DNA of 43,683 nucleotides from CAZKGE01 sp964541695 (GTDB lineage: Bacteria > Bacillota > Clostridia > Christensenellales > CAG-138). Shown piece after piece: positions 8,528 to 16,667 of the stretch. Both the position numbers and the translations under genes were made by a program. Each line of letters starts with the position of its first letter. Within the stretch, counting starts at the first letter, position 1. Below the pieces are notes generated by a model. It did not search any database and was not told the origin of the DNA. It was given only the letters and a program-made list of their open reading frames with translations. The stretch lies in NCBI GenBank assembly GCA_964541695.1, contig CAZIRB010000008.1, forward strand, positions 1 to 43,683, read 5' to 3'.

Positions 8528-9778
8528 TCAGCCGATCAGCCGCAGGGCAAGCGAGCGCAAAAAACCATACAGCGCGACGGCTTCGCGCGGGAAATACCGC
8601 GCGCCGAACGTCTCGAGCGTCGCAAGAAACAGCAGGGCGAGCGCTGTCTCGGGCAGGTGCCGCCTGACCACGCCGGAAAGCGACTCCGCCGAGGCGCGCA
8701 TGGCGGGATCGCGCGCAAGGAGCAGCGCGCAGAACATCAGCGTCTGGCACGTAAACAGCGCGGCGAGCCAGCGGTTCCAGTCGACCGTCGTCGCAAACGC
8801 GGGCAAAAACAGCAGGAGCGACAGCAGCATGTACGGCTGCGGCGCGTGGAAAACGGGCACGTTCGCTTTCCTCAGATACCGGAACATGCCGGTCCAAAGG
8901 CAGGTAAGCGCCGCGACGGCGGGCGAGAGAAAAACAAGCTCGCACAGCGCGTAGCGAACCGGCGTTTCGCCGCGCAAAAACGGCAGGAAGTGGTTCTGCA
9001 CGCCGTACAGGAACGGGCGGAAATACTCATAGTCGAGCGCGTTGAAGCTGATGTCGAGGTCGCCCTGCGCACTCAGCGCCGCGACCATCGCGCCCGTCGA
9101 CGAAAACCGCACGCCGGAGAACAGCTGAAAATACAAGAACGCCGCGCCGACGAGCGTGAACGCGCCCAAAGCAAGCGGCAGTCTTTTCTTGTTCAACTGG
9201 TATCCCGCGAACGCGTCGACAAAAAACGCGGCGGCGGCCACGGGGAAGAAGATGAACAAAAACACCTGGTTGACCATCAGCGCGACGATGCAGAGCGCGG
9301 TCAGCAGCGCGTACTTGACCGGCGTGCGCTTTACGTTGACCGATAGCACCGCCGCCAGCGCGAGCAGCAGCAGATACGTGTCGAGCCGGCCGAAGTTGAC
9401 CGCGTTCCACAGGTAGGCGACGGAGTACGGCGCGGCTGCGTACAGCGCGATCAGCAGCGCGGCGGCGGGCTTTGCCTCGTCGCTTGCCGCGCGGTACGTG
9501 CGCCCGAACAGCAGCGCGATAAGCGCGATACAAGCGAGGATCGCGACGGACGCAAAGCGCTGCGCGCCTGCGGCGGATACGCCGTTTGGGCTGAGCAGAT
9601 GCAGCAGGCTGCCGATTAAAAGCCGCGAGCCCGAGCCCATTGAGTAGTCGAGCGCGTACCAGGTCGGTGCCCAGCCGGAGATGCCGTCCGGCCGCTCCAG
9701 TACAAACCGAATCAGCAGCACGAAAAACGTGGCAAGCTCCACGCCGCGGCGCTGAAGCGCCTTAAAACACTTGCGCAT
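8528..9778 (-). CDS. Polytopic membrane protein of a surface-polysaccharide operon, function unknown
   Basis: 416 residues with roughly 9-11 hydrophobic spans, starting with one near residues 15-28 (VELATFFVLLIRFVLE) and ending in a short basic tail. The first external loop contains WAPTWYALDYSMGSGSRLLIG, with acidic and aromatic residues as in GT-C-fold lipid-linked sugar transferases or polymerases, but no diagnostic motif is seen. It lies 11 bp after the UGM-like gene and upstream of the SDR gene, so a role in glycan polymerisation or transfer is likely by context. I do not recognise a named family. Confidence 0.75.
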   Translation of the reverse strand: MRKCFKALQRRGVELATFFVLLIRFVLERPDGISGWAPTWYALDYSMGSGSRLLIGSLLHLLSPNGVSAAGAQRFASVAILACIALIALLFGRTYRAASDEAKPAAALLIALYAAAPYSVAYLWNAVNFGRLDTYLLLLALAAVLSVNVKRTPVKYALLTALCIVALMVNQVFLFIFFPVAAAAFFVDAFAGYQLNKKRLPLALGAFTLVGAAFLYFQLFSGVRFSSTGAMVAALSAQGDLDISFNALDYEYFRPFLYGVQNHFLPFLRGETPVRYALCELVFLSPAVAALTCLWTGMFRYLRKANVPVFHAPQPYMLLSLLLFLPAFATTVDWNRWLAALFTCQTLMFCALLLARDPAMRASAESLSGVVRRHLPETALALLFLATLETFGARYFPREAVALYGFLRSLALRLIG

Positions 9779-9789
9779 CCGCTCTCCTT

Positions 9790-11004
9790 TCAGCGCTCCA
9801 GCAGCTCTTGGGCGAGCCGGATCGCTTTTTCGACCGTAAGGTCGGAGTTATAGTGCTCGTGCTCGCCCCAGCGGCCGAGTCCGTATACGCCGCGCGCGGC
9901 GCAATGCCGCAAAAGAGCGTCCATGACGGCGGGCTTGCCGGCGGTGTTGAGCGGATAATTGTAGTCGCAGCGGTACCGGAACGCGCAGTCCGTGTCCGCG
10001 ACGCGTTCGGCGTTCGTCTCCGTCCAGTAGCCGCGGCTGCCCGGGCAGAAGTTGTGGCGCACGAGGATGCGGTGGTAGGGCAGCGCCGGGTCGGGGCAGT
10101 AGACCCAGTGCGCGTCGATGTCCATACGGCGCGGGAAATATTGCGTCTCGACGGACGTATGCAAAAGATTCGGTATGGCGGCGGCCAGTTCGGGCGTCAG
10201 CCCTCCGATATGGGCAAACGAGCGCCACGGCACGGTCGTTACGATCGTGTCGGCGGCGTACGTCCGGCCGTTTTGGTCCGTCACGGCGCGCGCGTCGAGG
10301 TCGAGCGCGGCAGCCTGCGCGTTTACGACCAGCCGGCCGCCGAGCGCGCGCCCCATGCGCAGCCAGACTTCGCCGTAGCCGTAGCGCTTCGGATAATAGA
10401 ACTGCGCGTGGCCGGGCTGCGTGCCGAACGGCTTCTTTTCGAGGCAGCTTCTCAGCGTCTCCTCGAACGAGACGCTCGGGAGCTTCTCGAGCCAGTAGGT
10501 GCCGAGCGTTTGCAGCGCATTGCCGAACATCTTGCGGTTGTACGGCAGCATATAGTCCTCCGTGATGCGGTCGCCGAGCTTCCAGCGGATCCAGTCGACG
10601 AACGCGGACGGCTGCGGCGCGCCCGTGTTGCAGCCTGCCGCCGCGACGGACAGCAGGTAGCGCACCTGGTCGGGAACGGGCAGCTCGAACAGGTTGGCTT
10701 CGAGCGGATGGTGGACCGTCGCCCAGCCCAAGTCGATGCGCGAGTCGCGCTCGAACGCGTTCCACTCGTCCTCGGGCAGAAACGAGAACAAAAACTCGTT
10801 GACGGCGGGGCGGCGCACGTCGAGAAAGTGCCCGCCGCCGATGTCGAGCGGCGCGCCGTCCACAATCATGCTGCGGCAAAGCCCGCCGGGCTCGGCCTCG
10901 CGTTCCAGAACCAAAAAGGATGTTTCGCCGGCTTGCTGCAGCCGGTTGGCGAGCGACAGCCCCGCGGGGCCCGCGCCGAGAATCAAGTATTTCGTACGAT
11001 GCAT
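9790..11004 (-). CDS. FAD-dependent UDP-galactopyranose mutase-like / amine oxidase-fold protein
   Basis: 404 residues. The N-terminus holds a classic FAD Rossmann motif, LILGAGPAGLSLANRL (residues 7-22), with a REAEPGGLCRS ribose-binding turn at 36-46 and DIGGGHFLD at 54-62. The layout (YNRKMFGNALQTLGTYWLEKLP, later RILVRHNFCP and GLGRWGEHEHYNSD) recalls UDP-galactopyranose mutase and the related NAD(P)-binding flavoproteins of polysaccharide clusters. UGM converts UDP-galactopyranose to UDP-galactofuranose. It is longer than, and diverged from, canonical Glf, so the substrate is uncertain. It is the first gene of the operon; the ATG has AGGAAC 9 nt upstream and a promoter at 11033-11061. 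Confidence 0.75.
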   Translation of the reverse strand: MHRTKYLILGAGPAGLSLANRLQQAGETSFLVLEREAEPGGLCRSMIVDGAPLDIGGGHFLDVRRPAVNEFLFSFLPEDEWNAFERDSRIDLGWATVHHPLEANLFELPVPDQVRYLLSVAAAGCNTGAPQPSAFVDWIRWKLGDRITEDYMLPYNRKMFGNALQTLGTYWLEKLPSVSFEETLRSCLEKKPFGTQPGHAQFYYPKRYGYGEVWLRMGRALGGRLVVNAQAAALDLDARAVTDQNGRTYAADTIVTTVPWRSFAHIGGLTPELAAAIPNLLHTSVETQYFPRRMDIDAHWVYCPDPALPYHRILVRHNFCPGSRGYWTETNAERVADTDCAFRYRCDYNYPLNTAGKPAVMDALLRHCAARGVYGLGRWGEHEHYNSDLTVEKAIRLAQELLER

Positions 11005-11032
11005 GCGCTCGGGTTCCTATGCGTTTTTTACC

Positions 11033-11061
11033 ATAGTAACACAGTTTTCGCGCTTGCTCAA
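11033..11061 (-). promoter_or_regulatory. Promoter of the surface-polysaccharide operon
   Basis: On the minus strand TTGAGC (11056-11061), a 17-bp spacer and TACTAT (11033-11038). It precedes the UGM-like gene by about 20 bp of leader. Confidence 0.6.
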
Positions 11062-11173
11062 TTTTTTTCAAGCCCCGGGTTTACAGTTTTGTTAAGGATT
11101 CGCCACGAATACCACAAATTTCATCGGACTAATTCCATATTTTTGTTTTACAATAAACCAGAAGGAAGGGAAT

Positions 11174-12790
11174 ATGAGAAAAGCGTTGCTGCCGCTCATC
11201 GGAGCGATACTGGTCCTGGCGATTTTGCTTGCGGGCCTGGCGTACCGCGACGGGTACGTGGCGCCATGGAACGATGCGGAGGGGAGCTTCTCCGCGCTGG
11301 TCTCGCCCGGAGCGGGCGGGATCCGCTCGACGATCGAACAGCTGCTGCTGCCGGTCGGCAGGCGCGTGCTTTCTCTCGGCGCGAACGCCGACTCCATCGA
11401 GGGCGTCGGCGAGCTCGTTTCCGGAACGGGCGAAGCGCCGGAAAACACGGGCGAGAACATCGCGTTCTCCGAGGCGCTGTATCCGTACCGCGCGATGCTG
11501 CGCGAGGACCAGCAGGCGGTCTACAACCAGGCGTACGCCAACGCGCTCTCGCTGAACGAGGATTATTTCACGCTTTCCGAATCGCTGACCGAGGCGGAGC
11601 TCATCGACGTGATGAGCGCGCTCATCAACGACCAGCCCGGCCTGTTCTTTTTGGAGACGCGCTACAGCTACGGCTATCTCTCAAACGGCAGCGTCGTCTC
11701 GCTCAAGCTCGAGTACAATAAGACCGCGGGCAATATCGGGACCTACCGCGCGGCGTTTGAGACGGCGGCGGCGGACGTGGTGGAGGCTGCCTCCGGCCTT
11801 GCCTCCGACGTCGAGAAGGAGAAGTACGTGCACGACTACCTGATGGATAACGTGTCGTACGACCAATCGGCCGCGTTGAACCAGAGCGCGTACAGCGCGC
11901 TCGTGCTCGGGCAGTCCGTCTGCGCGGGCTATTCGCGCGCGTTCCAATACCTTTTGATGCGGCTCGGCATCCCGTGCTATTACTGCGAGGGCACCGTCGA
12001 CGGCGGCAACCACGCCTGGAACATCGTGCTGCTCGACGGCGATTATTATCACGTGGACACGTCGTGGGACGACGTCACGGGCGACGCGTACGGCCAGACG
12101 AGCTACGCGTATTTCAACCTGACCGATAAGCGGATCGGAGCCGACCACGCGCGGCGCGGACTGTCGCTCAACCTGCCCGCCTGCAACGGCACGGCGCTCG
12201 CTTACGAGGCCGCGTTCGGGAGTTCGTCCGGCGTTCCGTCCGCATCGGGTTCGTCCAAGCTGCCGTCGTATCAGAAGCTCGGCTTTAGCAGCGGCGAGGT
12301 CATCACGTCGCTTCCCGGCTACTACGACTACTGCGAGAGGAATTTAACGTCCGCGGGCGCGGGCACGCACACGCTCGAGATGGTCGTGCGGGACATCGAC
12401 CTGCTCAACGAGATCTACGATTCGATCCGTAGCGAAGCCTACATCGACGGATACGCGCAATCGGTCGCGGTAAACCTCGGCCTGACGGGCTGCAGCATCA
12501 CGCTCAAGGTCGCGGCCGAGTACCTTGCGGACGGCTACATCCTGCTCTCGCAGACCACGACGCTCTCGGGCGAGAAAGCCGCGCAGGCCACGCCGGCACC
12601 GACCGCGACGCCTACGATCGCCGTGACGCCTACGATCGCTGTGACCGCGCCGCCGACCGCGTCGCCTACAGACACGGTTGTTCCCGCCGCCACGCAGGAC
12701 GCGCAGACGTTTACGACCGCATCCCCCGGCGAACCGGCGCAGGGCGGCGCGAACCGCGGCAATCATGGCGGCGGCGGGCCGCCTCCGTAA
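11174..12790 (+). CDS. Membrane-anchored transglutaminase-like protein
   Basis: 538 residues. Residues 5-23 form one N-terminal membrane anchor; the rest is extracytoplasmic. A transglutaminase-like (papain-fold) domain covers about 210-305 with the full triad: Cys250 in GQSVCAGYSRAF, His280 in GGNHAWNIV and Asp295 in YHVDTSWDD. It may act as a cell-surface peptidase or amide-crosslinking enzyme. The C-terminal 80 residues are Pro/Thr/Ala-rich and include a tandem repeat of TPTIAV, as in wall-spanning linkers. No LPXTG sorting signal is present. The start has GAAGGAAGGG upstream. It is divergent from the polysaccharide operon. Its only -10-like match is TACAAT at 11149-11154, with a poor -35. 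Confidence 0.85.
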   Translation: MRKALLPLIGAILVLAILLAGLAYRDGYVAPWNDAEGSFSALVSPGAGGIRSTIEQLLLPVGRRVLSLGANADSIEGVGELVSGTGEAPENTGENIAFSEALYPYRAMLREDQQAVYNQAYANALSLNEDYFTLSESLTEAELIDVMSALINDQPGLFFLETRYSYGYLSNGSVVSLKLEYNKTAGNIGTYRAAFETAAADVVEAASGLASDVEKEKYVHDYLMDNVSYDQSAALNQSAYSALVLGQSVCAGYSRAFQYLLMRLGIPCYYCEGTVDGGNHAWNIVLLDGDYYHVDTSWDDVTGDAYGQTSYAYFNLTDKRIGADHARRGLSLNLPACNGTALAYEAAFGSSSGVPSASGSSKLPSYQKLGFSSGEVITSLPGYYDYCERNLTSAGAGTHTLEMVVRDIDLLNEIYDSIRSEAYIDGYAQSVAVNLGLTGCSITLKVAAEYLADGYILLSQTTTLSGEKAAQATPAPTATPTIAVTPTIAVTAPPTASPTDTVVPAATQDAQTFTTASPGEPAQGGANRGNHGGGGPPP

Positions 12791-12862
12791 CGCGGGCATA
12801 TTCCAACCCAAGTCAAGAAATCCTATCGCACAAAAAAGTTTTCGATCGAGCCGAAAAAACAC

Positions 12863-12895
12863 TTGACTCTGCCGTACCGTCATAGTATAAGGTAC
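12863..12895 (+). promoter_or_regulatory. MerR-type promoter with operator dyad
   Basis: TTGACT (12863-12868), a 17-bp spacer and TATAAG (12886-12891). An inverted repeat GTACC (12874-12878) / GGTAC (12891-12895) lies between and over the -10, as expected for an autoregulated MerR gene. The same DNA can be read with a 19-bp spacer to TAAGGT, the geometry MerR activators remodel. Confidence 0.65.
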
Positions 12896-12916
12896 AAAAC
12901 GCAGGGAGGGCCGACG

Positions 12917-13645
12917 ATGCTTACGGTGCACGAGGTGCGCGACAGGACGGGCGTTTCCGTCCGGACGCTGCATTATTACGATGAGATCGGGCTGCTCAAG
13001 CCCGCACAAGTGACGGAGGCGGGTTACCGGCTCTACGACGACGAGGCGTTGAGGCGGCTTGCGGCGATTCTGTTTTTTCGGGAGCTGGAGTTTCCGCTCA
13101 AGCAGATTCGAAGCATTCTGAACAACCCGCTTTTTAATCGCCGGGCCGCGCTGAACGACCAGCTCGCGCTTCTGAAGCTGCGAAAGAAGCACATCGAGAA
13201 GCTCATCGTCCTTGCTGAAAAAAACATGATGGAGGAAGGAAGCGTGGATATGGATTTTTCTGCGTTTGACAGGACGGAGATGGACCAGTACGCCGAGGAG
13301 GCCCGTGAGCGCTGGGGCGGAACCGCCGCGTACGAGGAGTCCCGGAAGAAGATGCAGTCCTACGGCAAGGAGGACTACGACCGCCTGACCGCGGATATGG
13401 GCAGCGTGTTTGCGGAGTTTGCAAGGCTGCGCGGAAGCGATCCGACCGCGCCGGAGGCGCAGGCTGCGGTGCAAAAGCTGCAGAATCTGATCACGGACCG
13501 CTGCTACACCTGCACGGGCGAGATCCTCGCGGGCCTTGGCGAGATGTATGTCGCCGACGAGCGGTTTACGAAGAACATCGACTTAGCCGGCGAGGGCACC
13601 GCCGCGTTTGCGTCCGCCGCGATCCGCGCCTACTGCGATAAGTAG
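12917..13645 (+). CDS. MerR-family regulator with TipAS drug-binding domain
   Basis: 242 residues. Residues 1-70 form a MerR winged helix (LTVHEVRDRTGVSVRTLHYY, DEIGLLKP, GYRLYDDEALRRL). A long dimerisation helix follows, with LKLRKKHIEKLIVLAE near residue 90. Residues 120-242 match the TipAS domain of TipAL and Mta (ERWGGTAAYEESRKKM, then ITDRCYTCTGEILAGLGEMYVAD), which traps thiopeptide-like or other hydrophobic drugs. It most likely activates its own promoter and a resistance gene. No exporter is adjacent; the nearest downstream stretch is repeats. The ATG at 12917 has GGGAGGG 7 nt upstream. Confidence 0.9.
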   Translation: MLTVHEVRDRTGVSVRTLHYYDEIGLLKPAQVTEAGYRLYDDEALRRLAAILFFRELEFPLKQIRSILNNPLFNRRAALNDQLALLKLRKKHIEKLIVLAEKNMMEEGSVDMDFSAFDRTEMDQYAEEARERWGGTAAYEESRKKMQSYGKEDYDRLTADMGSVFAEFARLRGSDPTAPEAQAAVQKLQNLITDRCYTCTGEILAGLGEMYVADERFTKNIDLAGEGTAAFASAAIRAYCDK

Positions 13646-13740
13646 GGCGAGGTTGGGCGGCGGATTCCGGGGGAGTTCAGGAGCGGTTCGCGACCCACAG
13701 TCCGCGAGACCGCGGACGAGCCCAGAACGGGATACGCCTC

Positions 13741-13787
13741 GGGGCGCTGCCCCGCACCCCGCCAAGGGCCGGGACCCTTGGAACCCA
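13741..13787 (-). repeat. Two-hairpin element A1
   Basis: Hairpin 2 is GGGGC-GCT-GCCCC (13741-13753). Hairpin 1 is CCAAGGG (13762-13768) with CCCTTGG (13775-13781), followed by GAACCC. Read on the minus strand it follows the family order: GGGTTCC lead, hairpin 1, short G-rich spacer, hairpin 2. Confidence 0.75.
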
Positions 13788-13895
13788 ACGAGCCGGTGTG
13801 ATTTTCTCATGGCGATTTAAAGGGGTGCGGGCCCCAAGGGGCTCGCGACCAGTGTGAATTGTGGCGGACAGCGAGCTCATAATAGGATACGCTAC

Positions 13896-13943
13896 GGGGC
13901 GCTGCCCCGCACCCCGCCAAGGGCCGGGAGCCCTTGGAACCTA
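13896..13943 (-). repeat. Two-hairpin element A2
   Basis: Near-identical direct copy of A1: GGGGC-GCT-GCCCC (13896-13908), then CCAAGGGC (13917-13924) pairing with GCCCTTGG (13930-13937). The flanks match A1 for about 20 bp on the left and 35 bp on the right. Confidence 0.75.
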
Positions 13944-14031
13944 ACGAGCCGGTGTGATTCTTTCGTGGCGATTCCTGGCGAGGCCGTAGCCGAGTGCCGC
14001 CTATGACGTTGGAATCCCCCAGATTGGGTTT

Positions 14032-14080
14032 CCAAAGGGCCTTCGGCCCTTTGGCGGTAGTTTGGAGGCAGAGCCTCCAA
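14032..14080 (+). repeat. Two-hairpin element A3
   Basis: Hairpin 1: CCAAAGGGCC (14032-14041), TTC loop, GGCCCTTTGG (14045-14054), a perfect 10-bp stem. Hairpin 2: TTGGAGGC (14062-14069), AGA loop, GCCTCCAA (14073-14080), a perfect 8-bp stem. It is preceded by GGGTTT, as in the other plus-oriented copies. Confidence 0.8.
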
Positions 14081-14103
14081 GAAAAGCATATGTGCGGCGA
14101 GAA

Positions 14104-14245
14104 AAGCGAGGCGCAGGCCCAATGAGCCAGGGAGCGGAAGGCAGCGGCTTTGCTGCCGCAACGCACCGCGACCATTGCGAACTGAGGGACTGGACGCTGA
14201 GCCTCCAAGAGAAACATGTGTGCGGCGGGAAAACGAAACGCAGGC
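14104..14245 (+). repeat. Rearranged module M plus duplicated hairpin arm (locus A)
   Basis: 14104-14187 resembles the last two thirds of the 101-bp module at 32393-32493 and 40585-40685 (shared blocks AAGCGAGGCGCAGGCC, GGGAGCG, CGACCATTGCGAACTG). The module's first part seems detached, at about 13982-14008. After it, 14199-14245 repeats the right arm and flank of hairpin 2 of A3 (GAGCCTCCAAGA then TGTGCGGCG), so a hairpin arm lies on both sides of the module. Confidence 0.6.
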
Positions 14246-14311
14246 CCGGCGGCTCCAGCCTCGCGCGCCGGCCGCAACGAATGAAAGTCACGCCAAATGC
14301 CGCACCCCGCT

Positions 14312-15580
14312 TTACCCGCCGGCCAGCTTCAGCAGATCGTCGGCAAAGCGCGCGTAATTGATCTTGGCGCAAAACTCCCGCTCATACAGCTCGCGCGCGC
14401 ATTGGCGTAACGCGAGCTTTTTTTCTTGTGGCAGCGCGGCAAGCGCGGCAAGCGCGGCGGCGACCTCTGCCGGTTCCGGATCGGCGGGCAGCAGGATGCC
14501 GTTGCCCTTTCCCGCGATCTCTGCCGAACCGCCGACGTTCGTCGCCACGACGGGGATGCCGAACGAGCAGGCCTCCATCAGCGAGACGGGCAGCCCCTCG
14601 GACGAGGACACGTTGACGCAGCAGTCGAACGGCGTATCCGCGAGCGTTTCCATCAGCGCCCCATTCGGCACGCGGCCCGCGAACGCAAAGCGGACGTTCG
14701 GCTTGACGCCGAGCAGCGAATCGGCCTGCGTTTTCAGCTTCTCAAGCTTCGGTCCGCCGCCGAAATGCGTCCACTCGACAGGGAAGCCGTCAAGCAGCGC
14801 GAGCGCCTCGATCAAAAGATCAATCCGCTTGACCGGCAACGCGCTGGAGCAGCTGTACAACCGCAGCGTCGCGCCGTCCGGCACGGGGCCCAGGCCCCGG
14901 TCGGGCACGCCCATGCGATAAAGAGCGTATTTTTCTCCGTCGCCATCGCCGCACGCGTGGTGCGCAAGATAATACGCGCGCCCCTGCTCGGACACGAAGT
15001 ACACGCGGTCGAGTGAGCGGTCGGTCTGTTTTTTGAGCTGCTGGCGAAAAAACGGCTGCCGCTCGTCGTAGAGGTCGTAGCCGTGCGTGCGCGTCACAAC
15101 CTTTGCATTGCCGGTCAGGCCGCGCTCCTTCGCCCGCGTCAGCGCATAGGCGGCGTAGTTGTTCCAGTAGGAATAGTAAACGTCGGCATCCGCGCCGAGG
15201 CCGACGAGCCGCTCACGCAGCAGATACCGCGTAAAGCACCGGGCCTCGGTCATAAAATACGCGCTGAACAGCAGGCGCCCGAAGCGCCGCGTGCGCGCGG
15301 CGAATATCGCGCGGCACTCGGACCAAAAATCGCGCGCAAACGGCAGCGCGAACGTATCAAAAACATGCCGCAGCGGGCCGGGGCGGCGGTAGTGCAGCAC
15401 GCGGACAGCCGGGTCGACGGGCACAAGCTGCGTTTTTGACGCGGACTTGCATACGATCGTCACGTCGAAGCGCTCGATCAGGTACGGCAGCTCGGGGCCG
15501 AGGAACGAGGCTTCGGCCTGCGCATATGGAAACTCGTCCGTGATCAGGACGAGTTTCTTTTTTTTCTTCACTTGTGTCAC
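14312..15580 (-). CDS. Family 4 glycosyltransferase
   Basis: 422 residues, GT-B fold. The C-terminal domain holds the GT4 donor-site signature E-x7-E in SSSEGLPVSLMEACSFGIPVVAT near residues 330-350; RVYFVSEQGRAYYL marks the linker. It transfers sugar from a nucleotide donor to a surface glycan or lipid. The start is GTG at 15580; its first bases overlap the recA stop as GTGA, so translation is coupled to recA. The N-terminus is very lysine-rich (VKKKKKL). Linking a glycosyltransferase to recA is unusual, since recX or rny is more common there. The 3' end runs into repeat locus A. Confidence 0.85.
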   Translation of the reverse strand: MTQVKKKKKLVLITDEFPYAQAEASFLGPELPYLIERFDVTIVCKSASKTQLVPVDPAVRVLHYRRPGPLRHVFDTFALPFARDFWSECRAIFAARTRRFGRLLFSAYFMTEARCFTRYLLRERLVGLGADADVYYSYWNNYAAYALTRAKERGLTGNAKVVTRTHGYDLYDERQPFFRQQLKKQTDRSLDRVYFVSEQGRAYYLAHHACGDGDGEKYALYRMGVPDRGLGPVPDGATLRLYSCSSALPVKRIDLLIEALALLDGFPVEWTHFGGGPKLEKLKTQADSLLGVKPNVRFAFAGRVPNGALMETLADTPFDCCVNVSSSEGLPVSLMEACSFGIPVVATNVGGSAEIAGKGNGILLPADPEPAEVAAALAALAALPQEKKLALRQCARELYEREFCAKINYARFADDLLKLAGG

Positions 15581-16629
15581 GCCTGCTGCGGGGGCCTGGC
15601 CGCGGCCCGCTTGGCCTCGGCCTCGTCGAGCGCTTTCTGCCGCTCCGCGTCGAACTGCTTGCGGAGCTTACCTTCGATCTCGTTGGCGAGCTCAGGGTTA
15701 TCTTTGAGGAACAGCCGCGCGTTGTCGCGGCCCTGCGCCATGCGCATGTCGCCGTAGGAGAACCACGCGCCGGACTTGACGATGACCTTGCGCTCGACGG
15801 CCATGTCGATGAGCGAGCCCTCGCGCGAGATACCCTCGCCGAATATCATGTCGAACTCCGCGGTCTTGAACGGCGGCGCGACCTTGTTTTTGACGACCTT
15901 GACGCGCGTGCGGTTGCCGACGGCGTCGTTGCCGTTTTTGATCGTGTCGATCTTGCGCACGTCGAGGCGCACGGAGGCGTAGAACTTGAGCGCCTTGCCG
16001 CCCGGCGTGGTCTCGGGGTTGCCGAACATGACGCCGACCTTCTCGCGCAGCTGGTTGATGAATATCACGATCGTGTTGGACTTGCTGATCGCGCCTGCGA
16101 GCTTGCGCAGCGCCTGGGACATCAGCCGCGCCTGCAATCCAACGTGCGCCTCGCCCATATCGCCATCGATCTCGGCCTTGGGCACGAGCGCGGCGACGGA
16201 GTCGACGACGATAACGTCGATCGCGCCGCTGCGCACGAGCGCCTCGGTGATCTCGAGCGCCTGCTCGCCGGTGTCCGGCTGCGAGACGTACAGGTCGTCC
16301 ACGATGACGCCGAGGTTCGCGGCGTACTGCGGGTCGAGCGCGTGCTCCGCGTCGATGAACGCGGCGGAACCGCCAAGCTTTTGCGCCTGCGCGACGACAT
16401 GCAGCGCGATGGTCGTTTTGCCGGAGGACTCCGGCCCGAATATCTCGATGATGCGGCCGCGCGGCAGCCCGCCGACGCCGAGCGCGTAGTCGAGGTCCAG
16501 GCAGCCCGTCGGGATCGTCGATACGTGGATCTTGCCGGCCGCCTCGCCAAGCTTCATGATCGCGCCCTTGCCGAACTGTTTTTCGATCTGGCTCAGCGCC
16601 ATCTCAAGCGCTTTTTCTTTTTCCAGCAT
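15577..16629 (-). CDS. recA: Recombinase RecA
   Basis: 350 residues, the standard bacterial length. Walker A is GPESSGKT (65-72), with the usual N-terminal LEKALSQIEKQFGKGAIMKLG-like segment, TGCLDLDYALGVGGLPRGRI and a C-terminal acidic/Ala-rich tail. It forms filaments on single-stranded DNA, catalyses strand exchange and triggers LexA self-cleavage. The promoter at 16668-16696 is overlapped by a perfect Bacillus-type LexA box (16690-16703), so SOS induction is expected. It lies downstream of cinA, as in many Clostridia. Confidence 0.98.
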   Translation of the reverse strand: MLEKEKALEMALSQIEKQFGKGAIMKLGEAAGKIHVSTIPTGCLDLDYALGVGGLPRGRIIEIFGPESSGKTTIALHVVAQAQKLGGSAAFIDAEHALDPQYAANLGVIVDDLYVSQPDTGEQALEITEALVRSGAIDVIVVDSVAALVPKAEIDGDMGEAHVGLQARLMSQALRKLAGAISKSNTIVIFINQLREKVGVMFGNPETTPGGKALKFYASVRLDVRKIDTIKNGNDAVGNRTRVKVVKNKVAPPFKTAEFDMIFGEGISREGSLIDMAVERKVIVKSGAWFSYGDMRMAQGRDNARLFLKDNPELANEIEGKLRKQFDAERQKALDEAEAKRAAARPPQQA

Positions 16630-16667
16630 GCCGTCCGTCCCCCCGTTGATTGCGTTCTTATTGTCGG

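Larger units (their letters stand above)
13646..14311. repeat. Intergenic repeat locus A (composite hairpin repeats, no gene)
   Basis: 666 bp between the converging MerR and GT4 genes, without a credible gene. It contains two direct copies of a roughly 90-bp unit (about 13730-13817 and 13885-13972, period 155), each holding a two-hairpin element in minus orientation. A third two-hairpin element follows in plus orientation (14032-14080), then a rearranged copy of a module shared with the other two loci (14104-14187), then a second copy of a hairpin arm and its flank (14199-14245). Confidence 0.8.

Noticed and set aside
9808..11721. A 637-codon plus-strand frame opposite the UGM-like flavoprotein
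   Set aside because: It runs antisense to a gene with a clear FAD motif, crosses the divergent promoter region, and has shadow-type composition.
12344..13474. A 376-codon minus-strand frame opposite the transglutaminase and MerR genes
   Set aside because: It is antisense to two recognised genes and dominated by Arg-rich low complexity.
13646..14311. A retron or structured regulatory RNA in repeat locus A
   Set aside because: No reverse transcriptase or partner gene is nearby, and the hairpins recur as a dispersed family at two other loci, which fits an interspersed repeat better.
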